From Albimonas pacifica (GTDB lineage Bacteria; Pseudomonadota; Alphaproteobacteria; Rhodobacterales; Rhodobacteraceae): DNA of 64,000 bases. Location of the stretch: positions 248,001 through 312,000 of the forward strand of contig NZ_FOQH01000008.1 of NCBI RefSeq assembly GCF_900113695.1, in the 5' to 3' direction. This document shows positions 8,744-18,363 of the stretch, piece by piece (the stretch's first letter is position 1; the number at the start of each line of letters is the position of its first letter). A program made the position numbers and the translations under genes. Under the pieces are notes generated by a model. It did not search any database. It was not told the origin of the DNA and saw only the letters and a program-made list of their open reading frames with translations.

Positions 8744-9166
8744 ATGAAGTCCGAAATCGTGCTTGAGGCCGAGTATTTCCCGTCCGAGGACGAACCTTTC
8801 ATGAACCCTCGGCAGCGGGAATACTTCCGCCGCAAACTCACCGAATGGAAAGAAAGCATCCTGGCCGAGAGCCGCAGCACCCTCGAGGGGCTGCAGGAAA
8901 GCGGCCAGTCCGTCCCGGATCTGGCGGACCGCGCCTCCGCCGAGACCGACCGCAGCCTCGAGCTGCGCACCCGGGACCGGCAGCGCAAGCTGATCTCCAA
9001 GATCGACGCGGCCCTGCGCCGGATCGAGGACGGCTCCTACGGCTACTGCAACGTGACCGGGGATCCGATCAGCCTGAAACGGCTGGACGCGCGCCCGATC
9101 GCGACGCTGAGCCTTGCGGCCCAGGAGATGCACGAGCGGCGCGAGAAAGTGTATCGCGACGACTGA
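8744..9166 (+). CDS. dksA: RNA polymerase-binding transcription factor DksA
   Basis: 140 residues. A long coiled coil has the tip motif DLADRAS (D59, D62, A64), the DxxDxA signature needed for action in the RNA polymerase secondary channel. The C-terminal globular part YGYCNVTGDPISLKRLDARPIA has only one cysteine (Cys102) where the E. coli zinc finger has four, so zinc is probably not bound in the classical way. Such reduced-cysteine DksA is known in Rhodobacter-type bacteria. It works with ppGpp to adjust rRNA and amino-acid promoters. ATG at 8744 (MKSEIVLEAEYFPSEDE) is the family start; a start 10 codons upstream is less likely. Monocistronic: own promoter and terminator. Confidence 0.93.
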   Translation: MKSEIVLEAEYFPSEDEPFMNPRQREYFRRKLTEWKESILAESRSTLEGLQESGQSVPDLADRASAETDRSLELRTRDRQRKLISKIDAALRRIEDGSYGYCNVTGDPISLKRLDARPIATLSLAAQEMHERREKVYRDD

Positions 9167-9197
9167 TCCCGCCCGCGTCGCAGCGCGAGCGAGACCG

Positions 9198-9229
9198 AGG
9201 GCCGGCCCGGCGACGGGCCGGCCCTTCGC
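9198..9229 (+). terminator. intrinsic terminator of dksA
   Basis: A perfect 12-bp stem (AGGGCCGGCCCG, 9198-9209; complement 9214-9225) closed by a GCGA tetraloop and followed by TTCGC. It starts 31 nt after the dksA stop. The tail is short in T, as often in very GC-rich genomes. Confidence 0.75.
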
Positions 9230-9395
9230 ATGTCCGCGCGCCCCTCGCGGTCAGGGGCGGCGGCGAATCGATTCGGGCCAGGAGCCCCAGAGGCGGTGAC
9301 GTAGCGGAAGACTATAGATGCGGCGACCGTGATGTGAAAAGCGAAACCGTACCGTGGCGGGACGAATCCGCGCCGCCCCTCCGCGCGGCCGCGCG

Positions 9396-9425
9396 TTGAC
9401 AGGAGCGGGCGGGGCGCGTTAGCTC
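9396..9425 (+). promoter_or_regulatory. putative promoter of the thi operon
   Basis: A perfect -35 hexamer TTGACA (9396-9401) followed after 17-18 nt by a weak -10 (TTAGCT/TAGCTC, 9419-9425). It lies just before the TPP riboswitch, so the transcript would begin at or near the aptamer. Confidence 0.5.
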
Positions 9426-9433
9426 GGGCGCAT

Positions 9434-9523
9434 CCGTCGGGGCGTCCCAGTGAGGGGCTGAGAGGCGCGTAAGCGCGCCGACCCGTCGAACCTGATCCGG
9501 GTCATGCCGGCGAAGGGAAACGG
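9434..9523 (+). promoter_or_regulatory. TPP (thiamine pyrophosphate) riboswitch, THI element
   Basis: Conserved THI-box elements are present in order: TCGGGGCGTCCC (P1/P2 side), GGGGCTGAGA (pyrimidine-binding region), a variable P3a hairpin GGCGCGTAAGCGCGCC, ACCCGTCGAACCTGATCC and GGGTCATGCCGGCGAAGGGAAAC. These match the aptamer consensus CTGAGA ... ACCTGATCTGGGT ... GCGxAGGGA. TPP binding would shut off the downstream thiYZX transporter genes. About 112 nt separate the aptamer end from the thiY ATG and must contain the expression platform; no clear terminator with a U-tract is seen, so control of translation initiation is likely. Confidence 0.95.
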
Positions 9524-9635
9524 ATGCGACGCGCCGGCGCCCATGGGCCTTCCGCGTCCCGCCTTTTCCCCCCGCTCGGCCTCTCCCGGTCCTGCAACCG
9601 CGCCGTGCTCGAGCGGCGCCTGGACGAGGCCCGAC

Positions 9636-10595
9636 ATGCTCCGATCCTCCGCGATTTCCGCCGCCCTCGCCGCGCTGACGCTCTCGGCCGCGCCCGCCCT
9701 GGCGCAGGAGAAGCTGACCCTGGTGCTGGACTGGTTCGTGAACCCCGATCACGGCCCCATCGTCGTCGCGCAGGAAAAGGGCTGGTTCGCCGAGGAGGGG
9801 CTGGAGGTCGAGATCGTCGCCCCCGCCGACCCCGCCGACCCGCCGAAGATGACCGCCGCGGGCCGCGCCGACATCGGCGTCGGCTACCAGCCCCAGCTTC
9901 ACCTGCAGGTGCACGAGGGGCTGCCCCTGATCCGCGTCGGCACGCTGGTGGCGACGCCCCTCAACTGCCTGCTGGTGATGGCCGACGGGCCGGTGCAGAC
10001 GGTCGCAGACCTCAAGGGCCGCAAGATCGGCTACTCGGTCGCCGGCGTCGAGGAGGCGCTGCTGACCGCGGTGCTGGGCAAGGCGGGCCTGACGCTCGAC
10101 GACGTGGAGCTGGTCAACGTCAACTGGTCGCTCTCGCCCGCGGTGATGTCGGGGCAGGTCGACGCCGTCATCGGCGCCTTCCGCAACTTCGAGCTCAACC
10201 AGATGGATATCGAGGGCCGCCCCGGCAAATGCTTCTACCTCGAGGAGGAGGGCCTGCCCGCCTATGACGAGCTGATCTTCCTCGCCAACCCCGAGACCAT
10301 GGACCGCGCGGTGATCGCGAAGTTCCTGCACGCGGTCGAGCGGGGCACGCAGTTCATCGTCAACCACCCGCAGGAAAGCTGGGAGATCTTCGCCGGCACC
10401 TCCGCCGAGCTTCAGGACGAGCTGAACGAGCGGGCCTGGGCCGACACCGTGCCCCGCTTCGCCCTGCGCCCCGCCGCCTTCTCCGCCGGCCGCTGGGCGA
10501 CGTTCGAGGCCTGGCTGGCCGAGGCCGGGCTGGTGGACGAAGCTTGGCCGGTTTCGCGCTTCGCCGTCGACGTCACCGCCGAGCCGGCCGAGTAA
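9636..10595 (+). CDS. thiY: thiamine-precursor (formylaminopyrimidine) ABC transporter, substrate-binding protein
   Basis: 319 residues with a Sec signal peptide (MLRSSAISAALAALTLSAAPALA, cleavage near residue 23). The mature part starts EKLTLVLDWFVNPDHGPIVVAQEKGWF, the hallmark of the NMT1/THI5-like (SsuA-fold) family, whose ThiY members bind N-formyl-4-amino-5-aminomethyl-2-methylpyrimidine. The TPP riboswitch directly upstream and the ATPase and permease genes downstream make a thiamine-pyrimidine role very likely. The true start is the ATG before the signal peptide, not the earlier in-frame ATG inside the riboswitch. Its TAA is followed immediately by the GTG start of thiZ. HMP or thiamine itself as ligand cannot be excluded. 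Confidence 0.88.
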   Translation: MLRSSAISAALAALTLSAAPALAQEKLTLVLDWFVNPDHGPIVVAQEKGWFAEEGLEVEIVAPADPADPPKMTAAGRADIGVGYQPQLHLQVHEGLPLIRVGTLVATPLNCLLVMADGPVQTVADLKGRKIGYSVAGVEEALLTAVLGKAGLTLDDVELVNVNWSLSPAVMSGQVDAVIGAFRNFELNQMDIEGRPGKCFYLEEEGLPAYDELIFLANPETMDRAVIAKFLHAVERGTQFIVNHPQESWEIFAGTSAELQDELNERAWADTVPRFALRPAAFSAGRWATFEAWLAEAGLVDEAWPVSRFAVDVTAEPAE

Positions 10596-11324
10596 GTGCC
10601 CCCCGGCCTGCGTCTGACCGGCCGGCTGGACCTGGCCCCCGCCGACGGGCCGGCCCTGCCGCCCCTGTCGCTGACGGCCCCCGCCGGCCGCTGGACCTGC
10701 CTGCTGGGCCCCTCGGGCGTGGGCAAGTCCACGATCCTGCGGCTGCTGGCGGGGCTGCCCACCGGCGTGGGGTTCGAGGGGGAGGCGGGCGGCGACGACC
10801 GCCGCCCCCTCGCCGGCCGGGTCGCGTGGATGGCGCAGTCGGACCTGCTGCTCCCCTGGCTGAGCGTCACGGAGAACGTGATGCTCGGCGCCCGCCTGCG
10901 CCGGCAGCGCCCCGACCGGGCCCGCGCGCGCGAGATGATCGAGGCCGTCGGCCTCGGCCCCCATGCCGCCAAGACCCCCTCGGAGCTCTCGGGCGGGATG
11001 CGCCAGCGCGCGGCGCTCGCCCGGCTGCTGATGGAGGACCGCCCCGTGGCCCTGCTGGACGAGCCCTTCGGCGCGCTCGACGTGCGCACCCGCGCCGAGA
11101 TGCAGGCGCTGGCCTTTCGGGTGCTGGCCGGCCGCACGGTGCTGCTGGTCACCCATGACGCCCACGAGGCCGCGCGCCTGGGCCACCGCATCCTGCTGCT
11201 GACCGAGGCGGGCCTGGCCGAGGTCGAGCCCCCCGAGGGCGAGCCGATCCGCGACCCCGCAGGGCCTGCGGTGCTCGCGGCGCAGGCCCGCCTGACCCGC
11301 CGCCTGCTGGAGCCGGACGCATGA
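10596..11324 (+). CDS. thiZ: thiamine-precursor ABC transporter, ATP-binding protein
   Basis: 242 residues. Walker A GPSGVGKST (38-46), Q-loop region WMAQSDLLLPWL, signature LSGGMRQR (131-138), Walker B VALLDEPFGALD and H-loop VTHDAHEA. Subfamily features match the nitrate/taurine/SsuB group to which ThiZ belongs. Translation begins at GTG with no gap after the thiY stop codon, so it depends on thiY translation. The 3' end overlaps thiX by ATGA. The protein energises uptake of the pyrimidine precursor at the inner membrane. Confidence 0.87.
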   Translation: MPPGLRLTGRLDLAPADGPALPPLSLTAPAGRWTCLLGPSGVGKSTILRLLAGLPTGVGFEGEAGGDDRRPLAGRVAWMAQSDLLLPWLSVTENVMLGARLRRQRPDRARAREMIEAVGLGPHAAKTPSELSGGMRQRAALARLLMEDRPVALLDEPFGALDVRTRAEMQALAFRVLAGRTVLLVTHDAHEAARLGHRILLLTEAGLAEVEPPEGEPIRDPAGPAVLAAQARLTRRLLEPDA

Positions 11325-12073
11325 GGGGGGGATCGGCGACGGGCGGCCTGTTCGCGGCCGCGGTCCTGCTGGCGGTCTGGCAGGGGGTGGTCTGGGCGAC
11401 GGGGGCCGCGCCCTTCATCCTGCCCTCGCCCCTGCGCGTGGCGCAGGCGCTGTGGACGAGCCGCGCCCTGATCGCCGAACATGGGGTCGTCACCCTGGCC
11501 GAGGTGCTGGCGGGCCTCTTGCTCGGCGCGATCCTGGGCGCGGGCACCGCGATCCAGCTGGCGCTTTCGCCGATCGCGCGGCGGCTGCTGCTGCCGGCGC
11601 TGGTGTTCATGCAGGCGGTGCCGGTCTTCGCGCTGGCCCCGATCCTGACGCTGTGGCTGGGCTACGGCATCGGCTCGAAGATCCTGATGACGGTGCTGAT
11701 CATCTACTTCCCCGTCACCTCGGCCTTCTACGACGGGCTGCGGCGAACCGACCCGGCGCTGCTCGACCTCTCGGCCGTGATGGGCGGCACGCGCTGGTCC
11801 GAGCTGTGGCGCCTGCGGGTTCCCGCGGCGCTGCCCGACCTCGCCTCCGGTCTGCGGCTGGCGGCGGTCTACGCCCCCATCGGCGCGGTGATCGGCGAGT
11901 GGGTGGGGGCCTCGAAGGGGCTCGGCTACCTGATGCTGCTGGCCAACGGGCGGGCCAAGACCGACCTGATGTTCGCGGCCCTCTTCGTGCTCGCGCTCGG
12001 GGCGGTGGCGCTCTACGTGCTGCTCGGCATCGCCGCGCGGCGCCTGGAACGCTGGAGCCGGACGGGGCGCTGA
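11321..12073 (+). CDS. thiX: thiamine-precursor ABC transporter, permease
   Basis: 250 residues with about six membrane segments. The N-terminal helix GLFAAAVLLAVWQGVVWATG is followed by PFILPSPLRVAQALW, the start of the SsuC/ThiX-type permeases. The EAA coupling loop is DLSAVMGGTRWSELWRLRVPAALPDLASGLRL, with the conserved glycine. Overlaps thiZ by four bases. Last gene of the TPP-controlled operon; a terminator lies about 225 nt downstream. No tenA/thi biosynthetic gene is in the window. Confidence 0.87.
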   Translation: MRGGSATGGLFAAAVLLAVWQGVVWATGAAPFILPSPLRVAQALWTSRALIAEHGVVTLAEVLAGLLLGAILGAGTAIQLALSPIARRLLLPALVFMQAVPVFALAPILTLWLGYGIGSKILMTVLIIYFPVTSAFYDGLRRTDPALLDLSAVMGGTRWSELWRLRVPAALPDLASGLRLAAVYAPIGAVIGEWVGASKGLGYLMLLANGRAKTDLMFAALFVLALGAVALYVLLGIAARRLERWSRTGR

Positions 12074-12298
12074 TCGGCGCCGCCTCGTTCCAGCGGGCGC
12101 CAAACATTCCAGACATGCCAAGGGCTTGGCGGTTGCGCCTGCGGGGCTGAGCCGTAGGCTGTCCCCGCTGCCCGGACCGCTGCGGCGGGATCGCCCGCCT
12201 TCGCGCCGCGCCCCCGCGCGGCAGGGAACAAGGGGCGCCGGCCTCGGCCCGATCGCGAGACGCCGTCCGCGCCCTGCCTGACCGGCGGACGGCTGCGG

Positions 12299-12337
12299 CC
12301 GGAGGGGGCTCGGGGAAACGCCCCCTCCGGTCCTTTT
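12299..12337 (+). terminator. intrinsic terminator of the thi operon
   Basis: An 11-12-bp stem (CCGGAGGGGGC, 12299-12310; complement 12320-12330) with a loop of about 9 nt, followed on the plus strand by TCCTTTT. It abuts the stop codon of betA, which converges on it. The T-tract is only on the plus-strand side, so it serves thiYZX. Confidence 0.75.
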
Positions 12338-14028
12338 CAGCGGTCGCTGACCTGCCAGCGCGGATTGATCCAGGGCTCGACGTTCTCGGCGGGCAGGGGC
12401 GGGCGGCCGAGGATCATGTCCGCCGCCTTCTCCCCCACCAGGATCGAGGGCGCGTTGGTGTTGCCGTTGGTCACCCGCGGGAAGATCGAGCTGTCGGCGA
12501 CCCGCAGCCCCTCGACCCCGATCACCCGGCACTCCGGATCCACCACCGCCGTCGGATCGTCCGCGCGCCCCATGCGGCAGGTGCCGCAGGGGTGATAGGC
12601 GCTCTCGGCATGCTCGGCGATGAAGGCGTCGATCTCGTCGTCGCTCTGCACCGCGGCGCCGGGCTGGATCTCCTTGCCGCGGAAGGGGTCGAAGGCGGGC
12701 TGGGCGAAGATCTCGCGCGTCATGCGGATGCAGCGGCGGAAGTCGATCCAGTCCTGCTCCTCCGACATGTAGTTGAAGACGATCTTCGGGGCCTCGCTGG
12801 GGTCGGCGGAGCGCAGCGTGATCTCGCCGCGCGACTGCGCCCGCATCGGCCCGACATGGGCCTGGAAGCCATGCCCCTCCGCCGCCGCCTGGCCGTCGTA
12901 GCGCACCGCGATCGGCAGGAAGTGGAACTGCACGTCCGGATAGTCGACGCCCGCGCGGGAGCGCACGAAGGCCGCGCTCTCGAACTGGTTGGAGGCGCCG
13001 AGCCCGGTCTTGAACAGCAGCCACTGCGCGCCCGACCAGGCTTTTCCGAACAGGTTCCAGTGCTTGTAGAGCGTGATGGGCTGCGTGCAGGCCTGCTGCA
13101 CATAGACCTCGAGATGGTCCATCAGGTTCGCGCCCACGCCCGGCCGGTCCGCCTTCACCTCGATCCCGTGGGCCGCGAGCTGCGCCCCCGGCCCGATCCC
13201 CGACAGCATCAGCATCTTGGGCGAGTTGATCGAGGAGGCGGCCAGCACCACCTCCCGCCGCGCGCGGATCACCTGGATCTCGCCGCCCCTCTCGACCTCG
13301 ACGCCGGTCGCGCGGCCGTCCTCGATGACGATGCGCCGCGCGAGGCAGCGGTGCAGCTTGAGGTTCGACCGCTTCATCGCGGGCTTGAGATAGGCGTTGG
13401 CGGCGGACCAGCGGCGGCCTTTCCAGACCGTCTGCTCCATCGGGCCGAAGCCCTCCTGCTTCTCGCCGTTGTAGTCGTCGGTGCGTTCGTATCCTGCCTG
13501 AAGACCGGCTTCCACGAAGGCGTGGAACAAGGGATTTTCGCGCGGGCCGCGGGTGACGTGCAGGGGGCCCGAGCGGCCGCGCCAGTCCGGATCGCCGCCG
13601 TGGCCGCCGTCGTGCCAGGTCTCCATGCGCTTGAAGTAGGGCAGCACGTCGGCGTAGCTCCAGCCCGCCGCGCCCTGGTCGGCCCAGTGGTCGTAGTCGC
13701 GCGCATGGCCGCGCACGTAGACCATGCCGTTGATCGAGGACGAGCCGCCGATCACCTTGCCCCGCGGCACCACCAGCCGGCGATTGTTCAGCCGCGGCTC
13801 GGGTTCGCTCAGGAATCCCCAGTCGTAGCGGGACATGTTCATCGGATAGCTGAGCGCGGCGGGCATCTGGATGAAGGGGCCTGCGTCGGTCCCCCCGTGC
13901 TCCAGCACGATCACCGAATGCCTGCCGTCCTCCGACAGCCGCGCCGCCAGCGCCGAGCCGGCGGAGCCCGAGCCCACCACCACGAAATCCGCCTCCATCG
14001 AGACGCCGCGCCGTTCGGTCCCGCTCAT
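12337..14028 (-). CDS. betA: choline dehydrogenase
   Basis: 563 residues, GMC oxidoreductase. FAD-binding [17 protein letters not shown] at the N-terminus (GSGSAG 19-24), GMC signatures [14 protein letters not shown] and [16 protein letters not shown], and the catalytic-histidine region [12 protein letters not shown] with [10 protein letters not shown] near the end. It oxidises choline to betaine aldehyde at the membrane. Last gene of the betI-betC-betB-gst-betA operon; its ATG overlaps the TGA of the GST gene, with GGGAGGG upstream. A start 10 codons later (MEADF) is also possible. Slightly shorter at the C-terminus than some BetA proteins but all motifs are intact. Confidence 0.93.
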   Translation of the reverse strand: MSGTERRGVSMEADFVVVGSGSAGSALAARLSEDGRHSVIVLEHGGTDAGPFIQMPAALSYPMNMSRYDWGFLSEPEPRLNNRRLVVPRGKVIGGSSSINGMVYVRGHARDYDHWADQGAAGWSYADVLPYFKRMETWHDGGHGGDPDWRGRSGPLHVTRGPRENPLFHAFVEAGLQAGYERTDDYNGEKQEGFGPMEQTVWKGRRWSAANAYLKPAMKRSNLKLHRCLARRIVIEDGRATGVEVERGGEIQVIRARREVVLAASSINSPKMLMLSGIGPGAQLAAHGIEVKADRPGVGANLMDHLEVYVQQACTQPITLYKHWNLFGKAWSGAQWLLFKTGLGASNQFESAAFVRSRAGVDYPDVQFHFLPIAVRYDGQAAAEGHGFQAHVGPMRAQSRGEITLRSADPSEAPKIVFNYMSEEQDWIDFRRCIRMTREIFAQPAFDPFRGKEIQPGAAVQSDDEIDAFIAEHAESAYHPCGTCRMGRADDPTAVVDPECRVIGVEGLRVADSSIFPRVTNGNTNAPSILVGEKAADMILGRPPLPAENVEPWINPRWQVSDR

Positions 14029-14690
14029 CGCCCGGACCCTCCCGGGCGCAGCGAGTCGAAGGAGATCATGACGTGTTCCGCAAAGGCGGGTCTTGCTTTG
14101 AGATCAGCGTAATAGCGGGTGACGTTCGGATGGGGCGGCAGGGTCAGCTCGCCCGTCTCCTCGATGGCATGGAGGCGGAACATCAGGTGGCCGACGATGA
14201 TGTCTGCAAAGGAGAATTTCTCGCCAATCCAGGGGGATGCCGCGAGATGTTCATCCAGGATCGCGACCAGACGGGCCAGCGCCTCGACACCCTTCGCCAG
14301 CGCCGCGGCATCGCGCTGGGCGTCGGTGAGGCGCACCAGCGGAATGTAGACCTGGTTGAGGAAGGCGGAGCCGAAGGCGACCTTCCCCCACTCCGCCCAT
14401 TTGTCGAGCCGGGCGCGGGCCAGCGGATCGCGCGGCCAGAAGGCCTCGTCCCCATGCATCGCGGCGAGGCAGCGGACGATGGCGGCGCTTTCGAAGATCG
14501 CCTCGCCCTCGATCTCCACGACGGGCACCAGGCCGTTGGGATTCATCGCCTTGTACTCGGGCGTCGCGGTCCCGCCGTAGGCCCCGCCGACGTCGAGACG
14601 CTCGACCTCGAGGCCGAGCTCGGCTGCGCACCACGTCACCGTCTGCACGTTGGAGGAGGTGGCGCGACCGTGCACCGTGATCTGGGTCAT
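14025..14690 (-). CDS. glutathione S-transferase family protein inside the bet operon
   Basis: 221 residues. N-terminal thioredoxin-like half ([24 protein letters not shown], then [27 protein letters not shown], with the cis-Pro VPVV and the ES motif that binds glutathione) and an all-helical C-terminal half. The active-site position has Ser/Asn residues (RATSSN), as in the beta/nu-like bacterial GSTs. It sits 11 nt after betB and overlaps betA by ATGA, so it belongs to the choline operon. Standard betICBA operons lack it. It might conjugate or detoxify betaine aldehyde or by-products, but this is a guess from context. Confidence 0.85.
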   Translation of the reverse strand: MTQITVHGRATSSNVQTVTWCAAELGLEVERLDVGGAYGGTATPEYKAMNPNGLVPVVEIEGEAIFESAAIVRCLAAMHGDEAFWPRDPLARARLDKWAEWGKVAFGSAFLNQVYIPLVRLTDAQRDAAALAKGVEALARLVAILDEHLAASPWIGEKFSFADIIVGHLMFRLHAIEETGELTLPPHPNVTRYYADLKARPAFAEHVMISFDSLRPGGSGR

Positions 14691-14701
14691 GGGCGGGCTC
14701 C

Positions 14702-16168
14702 TCAATAGGGCGCGTCGACCGGGTTCAACCCGACGTAGACGGTCTTGCGCTGGGAGTAGTTTTCCAATGCGGCCAGGGCGTTCTCGCGCCCGAGGCCGGA
14801 GGCCTTCACGCCCCCGAACGGGATCTCGACCGGGGTCAGGTTGTACTGGTTGATCCAGACGATCCCGGCCTGCAGCGCGTGCGCCACCCGGTGCCCGCGG
14901 GCGAGATCGGCGGTGAACACGCCCGCCGCGAGCCCGTAGGGCGTGGCGTTGGCGCGCGAGATCGCCTCCTCCTCCTCGTGGAAGCGGAGCAGCGAGAGGA
15001 CCGGGCCGAAGATCTCCTCCCGCGCGATGGTCATCTCGTCGGTCACGTCGGCGAAGATCGTGGGTTCGACGTAACAACCGGCTTCAAGCCCCTGCAACGC
15101 CGGGACTTTGCCGCCGTGCACGAGGCGCGCGCCCTCGGCGCGGCCGGCCGCGATGAAGTCCATCACCTTCGCATGCTGGGCGGCGGAGACCAGCGGGCCC
15201 ATCTGGGTCGCCTCGTCCATCGGGTCGCCCAGGCGGATGGCGGCGGTGCGCTCGGCGAGCCGCTCGAGGAAGCGGTCGTGCAGGGCGTCCTGCACGAAGA
15301 CCCGGGTGCCGTTCGAGCAGATCTGCCCGCTGGAATAGAAGTTCCCCAGCATCGCGCCGCCGACCGCGTCCTCCAGCGAGGCGTCGTCGAAGACGATCAG
15401 CGGGGATTTTCCGCCCAGCTCCAGCGTGGCGTGCTTCAGCCCCGCGGCGGCGGCGCCGTAGACCTTCGCGCCGGTCGGAACCGAGCCGGTCAGCGACACT
15501 TTCGCCACGCGGGGATCTGCGATCAGGGACGAGCCGACCTCGCCAAAGCCCTGAACCACATTGAAAAGACCGGGAGGGGCGCCGGCCTCGACCAGGATCT
15601 CGGCGACCTTGAGGGCGCAGAGGGGGGTCGTCTCGGAGGGCTTGAAGACCATGGCGTTGCCGCAGGCGAGCGCGGGGGCGGCCTTCCAGCAGGCGATCTG
15701 CGTGGGGTAGTTCCAGGCGCCGATGCCCACGCACACGCCCAGCGGCTCGCGCAGCGTGTAGGCGAAGTCGCCGCCCAGCAGGGCGCTCTCGCCGCCCTGG
15801 CCCGCGATGACGCCGCCGAAGAACTCCAGGCTGTCCGCGCCGGAGGATGCGTCGGCGACCAGCGTCTCCTGGAACGGCTTGCCGGTGTCGAGGGTCTCCA
15901 GCTCCGAGAGTTCGCGGTTGCGGGCGCGGATCAGGTCGGCGGCGCGGCGCAGGACGCGGCCGCGCTCGGCGGCGGGCAGGGCGGCCCACGCGACCTGCGC
16001 CCGGGCGGCGGAGGCGAGCGCCGCCTCGATCACCGCCGGAGTCGCCGCGTGCAGCCGCGCCACGGTCTCGCCGGTGGCGGGGTAGACGCACAGGATCTCG
16101 CGGCCCGCGTCGTCTTCCAGATACCGCCCGTCGACGAAGTGGGAGGCGGTGGGTTGCGCGCGCATCAT
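14702..16168 (-). CDS. betB: betaine aldehyde dehydrogenase
   Basis: 488 residues, aldehyde dehydrogenase superfamily and the usual BetB length. Features include [39 protein letters not shown], the catalytic glutamate in LELGGKSP, the catalytic cysteine in [14 protein letters not shown], and ITDEM-type C-terminal [10 protein letters not shown]. It converts betaine aldehyde to glycine betaine with NAD(P)+. The first of two consecutive ATGs (16168) overlaps the betC TGA (ATGA), so it is coupled to betC. The N-terminus [13 protein letters not shown] fits BetB. Confidence 0.94.
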   Translation of the reverse strand: MMRAQPTASHFVDGRYLEDDAGREILCVYPATGETVARLHAATPAVIEAALASAARAQVAWAALPAAERGRVLRRAADLIRARNRELSELETLDTGKPFQETLVADASSGADSLEFFGGVIAGQGGESALLGGDFAYTLREPLGVCVGIGAWNYPTQIACWKAAPALACGNAMVFKPSETTPLCALKVAEILVEAGAPPGLFNVVQGFGEVGSSLIADPRVAKVSLTGSVPTGAKVYGAAAAGLKHATLELGGKSPLIVFDDASLEDAVGGAMLGNFYSSGQICSNGTRVFVQDALHDRFLERLAERTAAIRLGDPMDEATQMGPLVSAAQHAKVMDFIAAGRAEGARLVHGGKVPALQGLEAGCYVEPTIFADVTDEMTIAREEIFGPVLSLLRFHEEEEAISRANATPYGLAAGVFTADLARGHRVAHALQAGIVWINQYNLTPVEIPFGGVKASGLGRENALAALENYSQRKTVYVGLNPVDAPY

Positions 16169-17682
16169 TCGCCCCTCGGGTAGCGCTGGGAGTCCTCCAG
16201 CACGTTCAGGTCCATGTGGTTGCGCATGTAGCGCTCGGAGGCCTTCTGCAGGGGCTGGAAGTCCCAGGGGTAATAGGCGCCGTTGCGCAGCGCCTCGTAG
16301 ACGACCCAGCGGCGGGCCTGGCTCTCGCGCACCTCGGCGTCGAAGGCGGGCAGGTCCCACAGCTCGGCGACCCGGGCGGCGAAGGCCGCGGCGGTCCCGG
16401 CGTGGGCCGGATCGTCGGCGAGGTTCTTCAGCTCGTGCGGGTCCGACGCCAGGTCGAACAGCTGCGGCGGGTCCAGCTCGCAGTGGATGTATTTCCAGCG
16501 ATCCTGGCGCAGGCAGACGAGCGGCGCCTGGGAGCCCTCGGCCGCGTACTCGATCCGCACCGGCGCCGTGCGCGGCTCTCCCTTCGCCAGCGGGACCAGA
16601 TTTTCGCCGTCGGTCCAGGGCGCTATCTCGGAGATATCGACCCCCGCCAGCGCGCCCAGCGTGGGCGCGACGTCGATGGTGGAGACGGGCGTCTCCTCCA
16701 GCCGCGGCGCGAGGCCCGGGGCCGCGATCATCAGGGGAACGCGGGCCGAGCCCTCGAAGAAGCTCATCTTGAACCACAGGCCCCGCTCGCCGAGCATGTC
16801 GCCGTGGTCGGAGAGGAAGAGGACGATCGTGTCCTCCTCCTGCCGGGTTCCCCGCAGCGCCTCCAGGATCTCGCCGATCTTGTCGTCGAGATAGGAGATG
16901 TTGGCGAAATAGGCGCGGCGCGAGCGGCGGATGTCCTCGCCGGTGATGTCGAACTTGCGCCAGTCGTTGGCGTCGAAGAGGCGCCTGGAATGCGCGTCCT
17001 GCTCGGCGTAGGGGATCGCGGGGATGGGCGGCGCGAGATGCCCGCAGTCCTCGTAGAGGTCCCAGTATTTGCGCCGCGCCACGTAGGGGTCGTGGGGGTG
17101 GGTGAAGCTGACGGTCAGCATCCACGGCCGCTCGTCGCGCCGCCGGCCGAGGTCGTAGACCTTGCGCACCGCGTGATAGGCGACCTCGTCGTCGTACTCG
17201 AGCTGGTTGGTGATCTCGGCCACGCCCGAGCCCGTCACCGAGCCCATGTTGTGATACCACCAGTCGATGCGCTCGCCCGGCTTGCGGTAGTCCGGCGTCC
17301 AGCCGAAGTCGGCGGGGTAGACGTCGGTGGTCAGCCGCTCCTCGAAGCCGTGCAGCTGATCGGGGCCCACGAAGTGCATCTTGCCCGAGAGCGTGGTCGC
17401 GTAGCCCGCGCGGCGCAGGTGGTGGGCGTAGGTGGGGATGGACGAGGCGAACTCGGCCGCGTTGTCGTAGACCCGCGTGCGGCGCGGCAGCTGGCCCGAC
17501 ATGAACGACGCCCGCCCCGGCGCGCAGAGGGGCGAGCCGGTGTAGGCGTTGGCGAAGCGCACCGAGCGGGCGGCGAGCGCCTTGAGGTTCGGGGCGTGCA
17601 GCCACTCCGCCGGGCCGTCGGGGAACAGGGTCCCGTTCAGCTGGTCGACCATCAGGATCAGGATGTTGGGGCGGGACGTCAT
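16165..17682 (-). CDS. betC: choline-sulfatase
   Basis: 505 residues, type I sulfatase. The sulfatase signature CAPGR (Cys53) carries the cysteine that becomes formylglycine, within [16 protein letters not shown]. Metal ligands are in ILMVDQLNG at the N-terminus (D13) and [14 protein letters not shown]. The C-terminal [23 protein letters not shown] is typical of choline-sulfatases. It hydrolyses choline-O-sulfate to choline and sulfate in the cytosol, feeding BetA and BetB. Both ends overlap neighbours by ATGA (betI upstream, betB downstream). A formylglycine-generating partner is not in the window; many bacterial CxPxR sulfatases use FGE encoded elsewhere. Confidence 0.93.
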   Translation of the reverse strand: MTSRPNILILMVDQLNGTLFPDGPAEWLHAPNLKALAARSVRFANAYTGSPLCAPGRASFMSGQLPRRTRVYDNAAEFASSIPTYAHHLRRAGYATTLSGKMHFVGPDQLHGFEERLTTDVYPADFGWTPDYRKPGERIDWWYHNMGSVTGSGVAEITNQLEYDDEVAYHAVRKVYDLGRRRDERPWMLTVSFTHPHDPYVARRKYWDLYEDCGHLAPPIPAIPYAEQDAHSRRLFDANDWRKFDITGEDIRRSRRAYFANISYLDDKIGEILEALRGTRQEEDTIVLFLSDHGDMLGERGLWFKMSFFEGSARVPLMIAAPGLAPRLEETPVSTIDVAPTLGALAGVDISEIAPWTDGENLVPLAKGEPRTAPVRIEYAAEGSQAPLVCLRQDRWKYIHCELDPPQLFDLASDPHELKNLADDPAHAGTAAAFAARVAELWDLPAFDAEVRESQARRWVVYEALRNGAYYPWDFQPLQKASERYMRNHMDLNVLEDSQRYPRGE

Positions 17683-18314
17683 TCGGCGGGAAGCCTCCGG
17701 AGGTCGCTGAGGGGGTCGGCGGCCGGGCCTGCGCCCTCCGCGGCGAGATGCACGTCGAGATAGTCGAGGGTCAGGCGCTTGGCCTCCTCGGCGTCGGGCG
17801 CCCGGTCCTGCAGGGCGCAGCGGATGTAGAGGCCGTCGATCATCGAGGCGATTCCCTGGGCGATTCGCCTCGCCGGGGCCTCGCCGACCAGGGGGCGCAG
17901 GTCGTGGACCAGGTTCGAATCGAGCCGCCGGGCATAGACCCGCAGCAGCCGCGCGGCCTCGGGCGAGGTCTGGGCGAGGACGTAGAAGGCGAGCCAGGAG
18001 GCGACGCATTCCCGGTCGAACTGCTCGTCGGAGAAGGACGCCTCGACCACCGCGCGGATGCGCGCGGCCGGGCCCTGCGCCGCGGCCTGCCGCCGGCGCA
18101 CGGAATGCCCGAATTCCCGCAGGATATGGCGCATCGCGGCCAGGAAGATCTGGTCCTTGGACCCGAAATAGTGATGCGCCAGCGCCGCCGAGACCCCGGC
18201 GCGCGCCGCGATCCGGCCGACCGTCACGTCCAGCGAGCCGACCCGCCCGATCTCTGCGATCGTGGCGCGGATCAGCGACTCGCGGCGCAGCGGTTCCATT
18301 CCGACGCGGGGCAT
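17679..18314 (-). CDS. betI: transcriptional repressor BetI (TetR family)
   Basis: 211 residues. The TetR helix-turn-helix is at ~10-50: [45 protein letters not shown]. The start [11 protein letters not shown] is the signature BetI N-terminus, so ATG 18314 was chosen over an in-frame start 8 codons upstream. BetI represses choline-to-betaine genes and is released by choline. First gene of the operon. A perfect palindrome at 18364-18387, between betI and choX, is its probable operator. The C-terminal tail (~15 residues) is longer than in enteric BetI. Confidence 0.92.
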   Translation of the reverse strand: MPRVGMEPLRRESLIRATIAEIGRVGSLDVTVGRIAARAGVSAALAHHYFGSKDQIFLAAMRHILREFGHSVRRRQAAAQGPAARIRAVVEASFSDEQFDRECVASWLAFYVLAQTSPEAARLLRVYARRLDSNLVHDLRPLVGEAPARRIAQGIASMIDGLYIRCALQDRAPDAEEAKRLTLDYLDVHLAAEGAGPAADPLSDLRRLPAE

Positions 18315-18363
18315 GATGCGGTCCTTTTCCGAACACAACCGTTTACATCCGGCCTCATCTGTT

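Noticed and set aside
9504-9635. Earlier in-frame ATG for thiY inside the riboswitch
   Set aside because: It would add 44 residues before an intact signal peptide and overlap the aptamer; the ATG at 9636 fits the signal peptide.
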